From the NCBI GenBank assembly GCA_964567745.1, contig CAZMNY010000004.1, positions 1 through 64,000 on the forward strand: a stretch of DNA of 64,000 nucleotides, read 5' to 3'. The stretch comes from CAZMNY01 sp964567745. Its GTDB lineage: Bacteria > Planctomycetota > Planctomycetia > Pirellulales > Pirellulaceae. Made by a program: the position numbers and the translations under genes. This document shows positions 51,837-59,443 of this stretch, one piece after another; the stretch's first letter is position 1, and the number at the start of each line of letters is the position of its first letter. Below the pieces are notes generated by a model, which worked only from the letters and a program-made list of their open reading frames with translations, did not search any database and was not told the origin of the DNA.

Positions 51837-52955
51837 ATGAGTAAGCCGGTAAATGTTGCGATGATCGGATTGGGTTTCGGCGCCGAGTTTATTCCGATCT
51901 ATCAAAGCCATGCATCCGCCAATGTCTATGCGATATGTCGACGAAACGAGGCGGAGCTTAACAAGACGGGCGATCAGTTTGGGATCGAAAAACGATATGT
52001 CAGTTACGACGATGTGCTGGCGGATCCCGATGTCGATTTTGTGCACATCAACAGCCCGATCAACGATCACGCCTGGATGTCGCTGAAGGCGCTCGACGCC
52101 GGCAAGCATGTCATGTGCACCGTTCCCATGGCGACGACGATTGACGAGTGTCGGCAGATCGTGGAGAAGGTAAACGAGACCGGGCTCAAATACATGATGG
52201 CCGAGACCGTCGTGTACAGCCGCGAGTATCTCTATATCAAAGATCTCTACGACCGCGGCGAGATCGGCAAGATTCAGCATCTGGCGGCATCGCACCCGCA
52301 GGACATGGACGGCTGGCCCGAATATTGGGAACGCATGATCCCGATGCACTACGCCACCCACGTTGTCAGCCCTTGTTTGGGATTGGTCGATGGACTCGCC
52401 GAATACGTCAGTTGCTTCGGGTCGGGCGAAGTGCGTGAAGACATCGCGCAGAAGTCGGGCAATCGCTTCGCCGTTGAAAGTTGCCACATTAAGGTGAAGG
52501 ACAGCGACCTGACCGCCCACATTTGGCGATGTCTCTACGATGTCGCTCGTCAGTACCGCGAGAGTTTCGATGTCTACGGCGACAAGAAGAGTTTCGAGTG
52601 GACGCTGATTGAAAACGAACCGCATGTGATTCATACGGCCAAGAAGCCGGAGCCGGAGATTGCGGAAAAGGTGGAAGTGCCCGACTTCGCTCATCTACTG
52701 CCGGAAGAGATTCGTCGCTTTACGCTTCCGCAGGAGATTCACGACGCCGAACATCTTTCCTTCGTTCAAGGCGGCGGGCATGGCGGGTCGCATCCGCATC
52801 TGGTCAACGAATTCATCAACGCAATTGTCGAAGGTCGCGATCCGCGCCCGAACGCGTTAACCAGCGCCAACTGGACTTGCGTCGGCATCTGCGCTCACGA
52901 GTCAGCACTCAAAGGTGGTGAAATTGTTCGCCTCCCCGAGTTCACTCAAGGCTGA
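51837..52955 (+). CDS. Gfo/Idh/MocA family oxidoreductase
   Basis: A 372-residue NAD(P)-dependent dehydrogenase-type protein acting on sugars or cyclitols. ATG 51837 has AAGGGAA seven bases upstream; GTG 51822 is less likely. The Rossmann domain starts VNVAMIGLGFGAEFIPIYQS (GxGxxx motif) and includes SYDDVLADPDVDFVHINSP. At the position of the family EKP motif the sequence is GKHVMCTVPMATT, so the Lys that helps catalysis is absent. The C-terminal alpha/beta domain runs from about 125 (YMMAETVVYSREYLYIKDLY). No export signal. It lies 52 bp upstream of the ThuA-cytochrome gene on the same strand, and ThuA and Gfo/Idh proteins commonly pair in sugar-catabolic loci. Confidence 0.88.
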   Translation: MSKPVNVAMIGLGFGAEFIPIYQSHASANVYAICRRNEAELNKTGDQFGIEKRYVSYDDVLADPDVDFVHINSPINDHAWMSLKALDAGKHVMCTVPMATTIDECRQIVEKVNETGLKYMMAETVVYSREYLYIKDLYDRGEIGKIQHLAASHPQDMDGWPEYWERMIPMHYATHVVSPCLGLVDGLAEYVSCFGSGEVREDIAQKSGNRFAVESCHIKVKDSDLTAHIWRCLYDVARQYRESFDVYGDKKSFEWTLIENEPHVIHTAKKPEPEIAEKVEVPDFAHLLPEEIRRFTLPQEIHDAEHLSFVQGGGHGGSHPHLVNEFINAIVEGRDPRPNALTSANWTCVGICAHESALKGGEIVRLPEFTQG

Positions 52956-53007
52956 CCGGAATCGAGTCAGTCGCAAAAAAAACGCCGCGCTATTAGGACC
53001 TCAATCC

Positions 53008-56000
53008 ATGTCGATGCGAAGCCGAGGCCAGTTCGATCTGGCTGGCGTCTCAATCCTGTCGTTGCTCTTGCTCGTCATACTCGCGCCTTTGAGCGCGGAT
53101 GCGGCCGAGCCGCTGCGCGTGTTGTTTTTGGGTGACAACGGGCACCACCGTCCGCGCGAACGATATTTGCTGATTCGTCCCGTCTTGGCGGAACGAGGTG
53201 TAAAGGTCGATTACACGGATCGGGTTGCCGATTTGCAGCGGGAACGTTTGTCGCACTACGACGTGGTGTTGCTGTACGCGAACATCGACTCGATTGAGCC
53301 AGCGCCGGCAGCGGCCTTGCTCAGCTATGTCAAAGAGGGAGGAGGGTTCGCGCCGATCCACTGCGCCACCTATTGCTTCCGCAACTCGGACGAAATCGTC
53401 GCGCTGATGGGCGGGCAGTTTAAGCGTCATGGTGGCGGTGTTTTTCGAACAGAGATCGCGCAGCCAGACCATCCGCTCATGCAGAACTATGGCGGTTTCG
53501 CCAGTTGGGACGAGACGTACGTCCATCACAAACACAACACTAAGAATCGCACCGTGCTTTCCTATCGCGTTGATTCCGAAGGGCGCGAGCCGTGGACGTG
53601 GGTTCGGACACATGGCAAGGGGCGAGTGTTCTATACGGCTTGGGGGCACGATCAACGGACTTGGGGCAATCGCGGATTTCAGAATCTGCTGGAACGAGGA
53701 TTGCGATGGTCGGCTGGTCGCGATCCGAACGAGGCGGGAGCGTATCTCGACGATCGACCGTTCCCCGTTCCGACAATGACGCCCAAACGCAAGGACGTCG
53801 AGCCGTTCGCATTTCGAGTCGTCGGCCCTGAAATTCCGGATTACACGCCAGGAGCGAAATGGGGAGTGCAGGGTGCCGCCAAGTCGAAAATGCAGTTGCC
53901 GCTCGATGCCGAAGAATCGCTCAAGCACTTTGTTGTGCCGGAAGGATTTCGAGTCGAGCTGTTTGCATCCGAACCAGAACTCGGCGGCAAGCCAATCTGC
54001 ATGGCGTGGGACGATCGAGGACGGCTGTGGGTCGCGGAGACGGTTGACTATCCAAACCAACTTCAACCTGTTGGGAAGGGGCGAGATCGAATTCGAATCT
54101 GTGAAGACACCGACGGCGATTGGCGAGCCGACAAGTTTACGGTGTTCGCAGATCAGCTCAGCATTCCGACATCACTCACTTTTCATCGCGGCGGCGTCAT
54201 CGTACAAGACGGCGAGCGAACGCTGTACTTGAAAGACCATGACGGCGACGACGTGGCCGATCAGCGGACCGTCTTATTCACTGGCTGGAACCAAGGTGAC
54301 ACGCATGGCGGCGTCAGTAATTTTCGCTATGGCTTAGACAATCAAATCTGGGCAATGCAGGGCTACAATTTTTCGAAGCCGGTTGCAAATGGGGTCGAAC
54401 AACAGGGGTTTCGAATGGGCTTCTTTCGTTTCAATCCGGACGGATCCGAAATCGAATTCCTCCGCTCGACGAACAACAACACATGGGGGCTCGGCATTAG
54501 CGAAGAGGGCATCGTGTTTGGCTCGACGGCCAACCGGAACCCCAGCGTTCACTTGCCCATCCCCAATCGTTATTACGAACGCGTTGCCGGATGGACGCCA
54601 TCGCTTGTTCTCGGCTCCATCGCGGACAATCACCTCTTCAAGCCGATCACGCCGAATGTTCGGCAGGTCGATCAGCATGGCGGCTACACGGCGGCGGCTG
54701 GACACTCGCTTTACACGGCGCGCCAGTATCCGAAGGAGTATTGGAATCGCACGGCGTTCGTGAATGGTCCGACCGGGCATCTTGTCGGCGCGTTTGTGCT
54801 CAGCCCCGACGGTGCGGGATTTCGGTCGACCAGTCCGTTCAATTTGGCAGCCAGCGATGATGAGTGGTCGGCGCCGATCGTGTCGAAAGTCGGACCGGAC
54901 GGCAACGTTTGGATTCTCGACTGGTACAACTTCATCGTGCAGCACAACCCGACCCCGCGTGGGTTCGAAACCGGAAAGGGGCGCGCCTATGAGACAAAAC
55001 TCAGGGACAAGCGTCACGGCCGAATCTATCGCGTCGTTTACGATGGCCCCGACGGCAATCGACCTCAACCGTCGCCGACGAGCTTGAGCGGAGCGACTCC
55101 GGCTGAGCTTGTTGCGGCGCTCAAGCACCCCACGATGCTGTGGCGATTGCACGCGCAGCGATTGCTCGTCGAACGCGGCCAGCAAGACATCGTGCCAGAA
55201 CTTATCTCTCTCATCCGCGATGGTTCCGTCGATGAGATAGGACTAAATGTCGGCGCCATTCACGCGCTCTGGACGCTACACGGGATCGGCGCTCTGGACG
55301 ATATTGATTCACGAGCGGCGCGAGCTGCGATCGCTGCATCTAGACATCCGTCGGCCGGTGTGAGAAGGAACGCTGTGCAAGTGCTTCCCAACTCCGTCGA
55401 GTCCACCGAGGCGATTGTCAAAGCAGGTCTGACTCGAGACTCAAACGAACAGGTTCGACTGCAGAGCCTGCTCGCTTTGTCCGACCTGCCAGGCTCGCCT
55501 AACGCTGGTGTCGCGATTGCTCACCTGCTACGCGGTTTGCAGCCGAACGGCGATCGTTGGATTTTTGATGCGGCCGTCAGCGCCTCGTCCTCAAACTCCA
55601 CGTTCGTCCTCTCGGCCATGGCGGCAACGAAACAAGCCCCCAACGCTCGGCAAGAGGCTGTGGCGGAGATTATTTCCGAACACTTGGCGAGAACTGGACC
55701 GTCAACCGACGCGGCTTCGGTCATCGCCAGCCTTGAGAACGCGGATGCGAAATTGGTTGCCGCCGTTATTGGCGGGCTGTCTCGAGGATGGCCGAACGAG
55801 AAACAGATGCCTCGGCAGCCGAAACTTGACGACCAGCTCGAACGACTCTTGAAGCGGCTCGACGCTCGGCGACAAGGCGTGTTACTAAAACTGGCAATCG
55901 CATGGCGGATCGAAAAATTCGAGTCGTATGCCGAGCGAGTCGCGGCGGCCATGCTGGAACAAGTGGATGATTTCAAGGCAAACGTGCCGGCTCGATTGGC

Positions 56001-57420
56001 CGCCGCCAAGGAACTGGTTGAGTTTCGCAGTCAAGACGATGACGTCGTCGAATCTCTTCTCACTCGAGTACAGCCGCAGTCGCCACCAGACTTGGCGATC
56101 GGCATCGTCAACTCGCTTCGCAGCAGCGAAGCCAAAACGGTTGGCCCTGCGATCGTAGGCCGATATGCCACTCTGACGCCCGCAACTCAGCGGGCCGCGA
56201 TCGCCGTGTTGCTCAGTCGCCCTCGTTCCGTAGTGGCCTTGCTCGACGGACTCGACCGCCGCTCGGTTTCGCTGAGTGATCTGAGTCTGGACCAAAGGCG
56301 ATTCTTGTCGCAGCACCCAGACAAGACGATCCGCGACCGCGCGCGGGCATTGCTCAAACGGGACGGCGCATTGCCCAATCCCGATCGCCAAAAAGTGCTC
56401 GACCAATTGCTCGTCTTGACCAAACAGAAGGGTGACGCGGAAGCGGGCAAAGTCGTATTCACCAAGCAGTGCTCGAAGTGTCACGTCCACACTGGGAAGG
56501 GCGTCGCGATCGGGCCTGACTTGACCGGTATGGCTGCGCATAGCAAGGCGGAATTACTCACCCACATTATCGATCCGAGCCGCAACGTCGAGGGCAACTT
56601 CCGCGTCTACTCGGTGGTGACTGCCGACGGGCGCGTGCTGAACGGTTTACTTGCCGCCGAATCAAAAACCGCGATCGAGCTGTTCGATGCCGAGGGGAAA
56701 AAGATCGTCATCTTGCGAGAAGATATCGACGAGCTAACCGCGTCGCCCAAATCGCTGATGCCCGAAGGATTCGAGAAGCTTGTAGCAAAACAAGATATTT
56801 CCAACTTGCTCGAGTTCCTTACCAAACGCGGAAAGTTTTTGCCCGTCGACTTGCGTCGAACAGCGACGATCGCTTCCGACCGCGGAATGTTTTTCAGCAA
56901 ACAGGCCGAAGTCGAACGGTTGATTTTTCCAGACTGGAAACCGAAGACGTTTCAAGGCGTGCCGTTTCAGTTGATCGATCCCAGCGACGGTCAAACACCG
57001 AATGTGATCCAGCTATACGGTCCCCTTGGAGGCGTCAGCAAGACGCTGCCAAAATCCGTCTCTCTGCCGTACCGCGGTCGAGCCAAAACGCTCCACTTGC
57101 TCAGCGGTGTGAGTGGTTGGGGCTTCCCCTACGCGAGAGACAACAGCGTCTCGATGATCGTGCGAATTCGCTACGCTGATGGCCAGCAGGAAGACCATCC
57201 GCTGAAGAACGGCATCCACTTCGCCGATTACATTCGCCGAGTCGACGTGCCTCAATCAGAATTCGCCTTTGCGCTTCGAGGTCAGCAGATCCGCTACCTC
57301 GCGGTGACTCCCATGCGAGCCGAAGAGATTGAAACAATCGAGCTGATCAAAGGCCCAGACCAGACCTCGCCGATCGTGATGGCGATTACGGTTGAGTCAC
57401 ATGGGGTGAAGGGGCACTGA
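53008..57420 (+). CDS. ThuA / PVC-type propeller / HEAT / cytochrome c fusion protein, secreted
   Basis: About 1470 residues. ATG 53008 (AGGA ten bases upstream) gives a signal peptide (VSILSLLLLVILAPLSADA); an upstream frame from 52915 overlaps the previous gene and is disfavoured. Residues about 35-265 are a ThuA-like glutamine-amidotransferase-fold domain (PLRVLFLGDNGHHRPRERY, LLSYVKEGGGFAPIHCATYC, RVFYTAWGHDQRTWG). Residues about 300-690 are a membrane-bound-dehydrogenase-like propeller (VPEGFRVELFASEPELGGKP, GRLWVAETVDYPNQ, NVWILDWYNFIVQHNP). HEAT helices run to about 1130. Cytochrome c motif CSKCHVHTGKGVAIGPDL is near residue 1154. The last 190 residues form a beta domain (TLHLLSGVSGWGFPYARD). 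Partner of the Gfo/Idh gene. Confidence 0.9.
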   Translation: MSMRSRGQFDLAGVSILSLLLLVILAPLSADAAEPLRVLFLGDNGHHRPRERYLLIRPVLAERGVKVDYTDRVADLQRERLSHYDVVLLYANIDSIEPAPAAALLSYVKEGGGFAPIHCATYCFRNSDEIVALMGGQFKRHGGGVFRTEIAQPDHPLMQNYGGFASWDETYVHHKHNTKNRTVLSYRVDSEGREPWTWVRTHGKGRVFYTAWGHDQRTWGNRGFQNLLERGLRWSAGRDPNEAGAYLDDRPFPVPTMTPKRKDVEPFAFRVVGPEIPDYTPGAKWGVQGAAKSKMQLPLDAEESLKHFVVPEGFRVELFASEPELGGKPICMAWDDRGRLWVAETVDYPNQLQPVGKGRDRIRICEDTDGDWRADKFTVFADQLSIPTSLTFHRGGVIVQDGERTLYLKDHDGDDVADQRTVLFTGWNQGDTHGGVSNFRYGLDNQIWAMQGYNFSKPVANGVEQQGFRMGFFRFNPDGSEIEFLRSTNNNTWGLGISEEGIVFGSTANRNPSVHLPIPNRYYERVAGWTPSLVLGSIADNHLFKPITPNVRQVDQHGGYTAAAGHSLYTARQYPKEYWNRTAFVNGPTGHLVGAFVLSPDGAGFRSTSPFNLAASDDEWSAPIVSKVGPDGNVWILDWYNFIVQHNPTPRGFETGKGRAYETKLRDKRHGRIYRVVYDGPDGNRPQPSPTSLSGATPAELVAALKHPTMLWRLHAQRLLVERGQQDIVPELISLIRDGSVDEIGLNVGAIHALWTLHGIGALDDIDSRAARAAIAASRHPSAGVRRNAVQVLPNSVESTEAIVKAGLTRDSNEQVRLQSLLALSDLPGSPNAGVAIAHLLRGLQPNGDRWIFDAAVSASSSNSTFVLSAMAATKQAPNARQEAVAEIISEHLARTGPSTDAASVIASLENADAKLVAAVIGGLSRGWPNEKQMPRQPKLDDQLERLLKRLDARRQGVLLKLAIAWRIEKFESYAERVAAAMLEQVDDFKANVPARLAAAKELVEFRSQDDDVVESLLTRVQPQSPPDLAIGIVNSLRSSEAKTVGPAIVGRYATLTPATQRAAIAVLLSRPRSVVALLDGLDRRSVSLSDLSLDQRRFLSQHPDKTIRDRARALLKRDGALPNPDRQKVLDQLLVLTKQKGDAEAGKVVFTKQCSKCHVHTGKGVAIGPDLTGMAAHSKAELLTHIIDPSRNVEGNFRVYSVVTADGRVLNGLLAAESKTAIELFDAEGKKIVILREDIDELTASPKSLMPEGFEKLVAKQDISNLLEFLTKRGKFLPVDLRRTATIASDRGMFFSKQAEVERLIFPDWKPKTFQGVPFQLIDPSDGQTPNVIQLYGPLGGVSKTLPKSVSLPYRGRAKTLHLLSGVSGWGFPYARDNSVSMIVRIRYADGQQEDHPLKNGIHFADYIRRVDVPQSEFAFALRGQQIRYLAVTPMRAEEIETIELIKGPDQTSPIVMAITVESHGVKGH

Positions 57421-57462
57421 CGCCGGGCCGTTTGTTCGAAGTCGACGCGTGACGCTGTAGGG

Positions 57463-57815
57463 TCAGTCGTTCGACGGCGCTTCGGCTAGCTCCGTCGTGG
57501 CCACCGAGATGGCGTCGAGCGCTTGACGCTTAGTCTTTGCTGTGGACGTATTGGTTTCATCGAGTGCGAGGGATTTGTTGGCAGTGTGACGGCGGCGAAA
57601 TAGTGGCCCGTTCGTTCTTCGATTTTCGCGGCCAAGGCAAATGCCATGGCGTCCTTGGGGTCTTTTTGCATCTGAAGGCTCGCGATGCGGCGACCTAGGT
57701 CGTAATGCTCTGCGATGGTTGCAACGACAACGCCCTTCCGCAACTCAGAACGGCTCCATTCATACCATCGATGATTCGGATTGGACGCAATTCGTTCGAG
57801 TTCAATGAGATTCAC
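57463..57815 (-). pseudogene. Frameshifted TPR-like gene fragment
   Basis: GTG 57815 opens a frame whose first part reads as a helical, TPR-like protein (LRKGVVVATIAEHYDLGRRI, DAMAFALAAKIEERTGHYF). After HYFAA, near 57590, this frame turns into Pro/Arg-rich noise. The frame shifted by one base reads coherently on as ANKSLALDETNTSTAKTKRQ then ALDAISVATTELAEAPSND, and stops at 57463-57465. A one-base deletion (or assembly error) therefore splits the gene. Its GTG overlaps the TGA of the upstream small frame (GTGA), a sign that these were coupled genes. Confidence 0.65.
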
Positions 57816-57937
57816 GCGTCCTGTTCGGAAACTTGTTTCCGGCGATCCTCGTCGAGTTCGTCCTTTACTGTATTGAGCAACTCCACTTCACAACCTAGCG
57901 AATACACAAGAGCAGCCGGTGGAATGGCAGTCAACAT
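57812..57937 (-). CDS. Small hypothetical protein, 41 aa, coupled to the frameshifted gene
   Basis: ATG 57937 opens a 41-codon frame. It reads MLTAIPPAALVYSLGCEVEL, then LLNTVKDELDEDRRKQVSEQDA. The C-terminal half is highly charged and helix-like, and the composition is protein-like. The TGA at 57812-57814 overlaps the GTG of the downstream frame by two bases. It could be a real small gene or the N-terminal piece of a broken longer one. No family is recognised. Confidence 0.4.
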   Translation of the reverse strand: MLTAIPPAALVYSLGCEVELLNTVKDELDEDRRKQVSEQDA

Positions 57938-57960
57938 AGGTTGGATTTTCTACGCGGCTA

Positions 57961-58371
57961 CTAGTGGGGACTGCCCGATTTGTCGCCAGGGCTGCGACCG
58001 AGGCTCCTCGTCAACGCGCTTTCTCTTGTCAATGTGGAGCCGAGTGCGAACGGATTCGAGGGACCATTTATCGTTGAGTCAATCGTGTCGAGGAGAGCCG
58101 AGATTTCACTAATCTCTCAAGTTGCCCGCGCGAGTTGTTCTGGCGATAGTTGCGGCGCCGCATTCTGCAGCTGGGCGCTGGTGCCGTCACTGTCACCGTC
58201 AAGCACATGCAAAAGCGCCACACCCAACACGTAGTTTGGGTCGTCCGGGAACATCCCCTGCAGTTCGGTCAACCGCGTTCTTGCTCGCTCGTGCTGCCCG
58301 TTCAACGTGTAGAGCAACCAACAAGACGAGTGCTCGACTGACGAGTGCCCGACTGACGCTGCTAACTGTTT
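57961..58371 (-). pseudogene. TPR gene remnant with an in-frame stop
   Basis: The minus frame 58371-57961 is open apart from a TGA at 58117-58119. Before it the translation is TPR-like (WLLYTLNGQHERARTRLTEL, FPDDPNYVLGVALLHVLDGD, LSPEQLARAT). After it the same frame continues sensibly (EISEISALLDTIDSTIN and on to SLGRSPGDKSGSPH) until a double TAG at 57961. No start codon with an SD is visible and the upstream part is missing. A truncated, mutated copy of a TPR protein gene is the best reading. It lies just downstream of the sugar isomerase-like gene. Confidence 0.6.
58327..58356. repeat. 15-bp tandem duplication
   Basis: CGAGTGCTCGACTGA (58327-58341) is followed directly by CGAGTGCCCGACTGA (58342-58356), with one mismatch. 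It lies within the TPR gene remnant, upstream of its recognisable part, and supports ongoing decay of this locus. Confidence 0.7.
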
Positions 58372-58387
58372 CTACTGGTCCGACACG

Positions 58388-59344
58388 TTAAACGTCGCAC
58401 AGCTTTACGGCTTGCTGCAAACCTGCATACGGTTCGCCCGTCGGAATGAATTCTTGTCCGACGTAACCCTGATAGCCGACCTCGACCAGCTTCTTCATGA
58501 TTGGCGGGTAGTAGATCTCCTGCGACTCGTTCAACTCGCCGCGACCTGGACAGCCCGCCGTGTGCACGTGACCGATAATGTCTTTGTACTGGTCGATACG
58601 GCGAATCACGTCTCCGTTCATGACTTGCACATGGTAGATGTCGAACAACAATTTGACTCGCGGCGAGCCGACTTTGCGGAGGAACTTCGCGACATAGTCG
58701 AGGTCGTCGCCTTGGTAACCGGGATGCCCTTTCATGGGATGGGTGTCGTCACGCGAATTGAGATGCTCGAGACAAATCGTGACGCCCTTCTTCTCGGCGT
58801 AGGGAGCGATCGACTTGAGTCCGGCGATACAGTTTGCGGCGCCTTCCTCCGCTGAAATCTCGCCGCTCTTCGGATCGTCCGCATCTCGCCATTTGAAGCC
58901 AGTGAAGGCAATGACGCTTGGGAATCCAGCGTCTGAGGCGGCGTCGATTGCCTTTTTCGTTCTAGCGATTACCTCTTCATGATAGGCCGGATTGTTGAAG
59001 CCTTTCATGAAGGGCGCTCCCGGCATCCCGTTGGGGGCAATCGCGCAGACCAGACCGTGCTTCTCAAGCGTCTTCCAGTCGTCTGGGCCAACCAGCTCGA
59101 CTGACTTGCATCCGAGCTGCGCGGCCACTTCGCAAGTCTTGCCGAGACTCCATTTTTCGCCAGCGGCGTTGAAGCACCAGAAGACGATCGACTGCTTGAT
59201 TCGCCCCTTCGTCGCGCCCGCGGGGGCGGCTGCGAGTGCGGCGTTTTGCGCCAGTGCTGTGACACCGGCGGCTCCCGCGGCGACGCCCGCAACGTTGCGG
59301 AAAACTTGACGTCGACTAACAGTTTTTGATTGTTTTTCGTTCAT
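58388..59344 (-). CDS. Tat-exported sugar isomerase/epimerase-like TIM barrel (hydroxypyruvate isomerase-like)
   Basis: A 318-residue protein. ATG 59344 is chosen; the ORF extends six codons further to 59362. The N-terminus TVSRRQVFRNVAGVAAGAAG is a twin-arginine signal. The mature protein is an AP-endonuclease-2/xylose-isomerase-like TIM barrel closest to hydroxypyruvate isomerases: KSVELVGPDDWKTLEKHGLV, IAFTGFKWRD, GVTICLEHLNSRDD with the metal-binding Glu, LLFDIYHVQVMNGDVI with Asp and His, GHVHTAGCPGRGELNE and YVGQEFIPTGEP. The reaction is aldose-ketose or tartronate-semialdehyde-type isomerisation by family, but the exported location suggests another substrate. The stop is 16 bases from the TPR remnant. 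Confidence 0.88.
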   Translation of the reverse strand: MNEKQSKTVSRRQVFRNVAGVAAGAAGVTALAQNAALAAAPAGATKGRIKQSIVFWCFNAAGEKWSLGKTCEVAAQLGCKSVELVGPDDWKTLEKHGLVCAIAPNGMPGAPFMKGFNNPAYHEEVIARTKKAIDAASDAGFPSVIAFTGFKWRDADDPKSGEISAEEGAANCIAGLKSIAPYAEKKGVTICLEHLNSRDDTHPMKGHPGYQGDDLDYVAKFLRKVGSPRVKLLFDIYHVQVMNGDVIRRIDQYKDIIGHVHTAGCPGRGELNESQEIYYPPIMKKLVEVGYQGYVGQEFIPTGEPYAGLQQAVKLCDV

Positions 59345-59443
59345 GATAAAATCCAGTCTCACAGGTGTAGTGGAATCAGGTTGTGTGTTGTTCGAGTGCA
59401 GAAGCTACGTTGTCATGCGCTTTCTTAACGAGACGCGATGACG

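Noticed and set aside
53050..54066. 338-codon minus frame
   Set aside because: Antisense to the ThuA domain of the fusion gene; the sense strand carries all recognisable motifs.
57812..57937. Toxin-antitoxin pair at the GTGA-coupled small frames
   Set aside because: The overlap is typical of coupled genes, but the second frame is TPR-like and broken, with no toxin or antitoxin motif.
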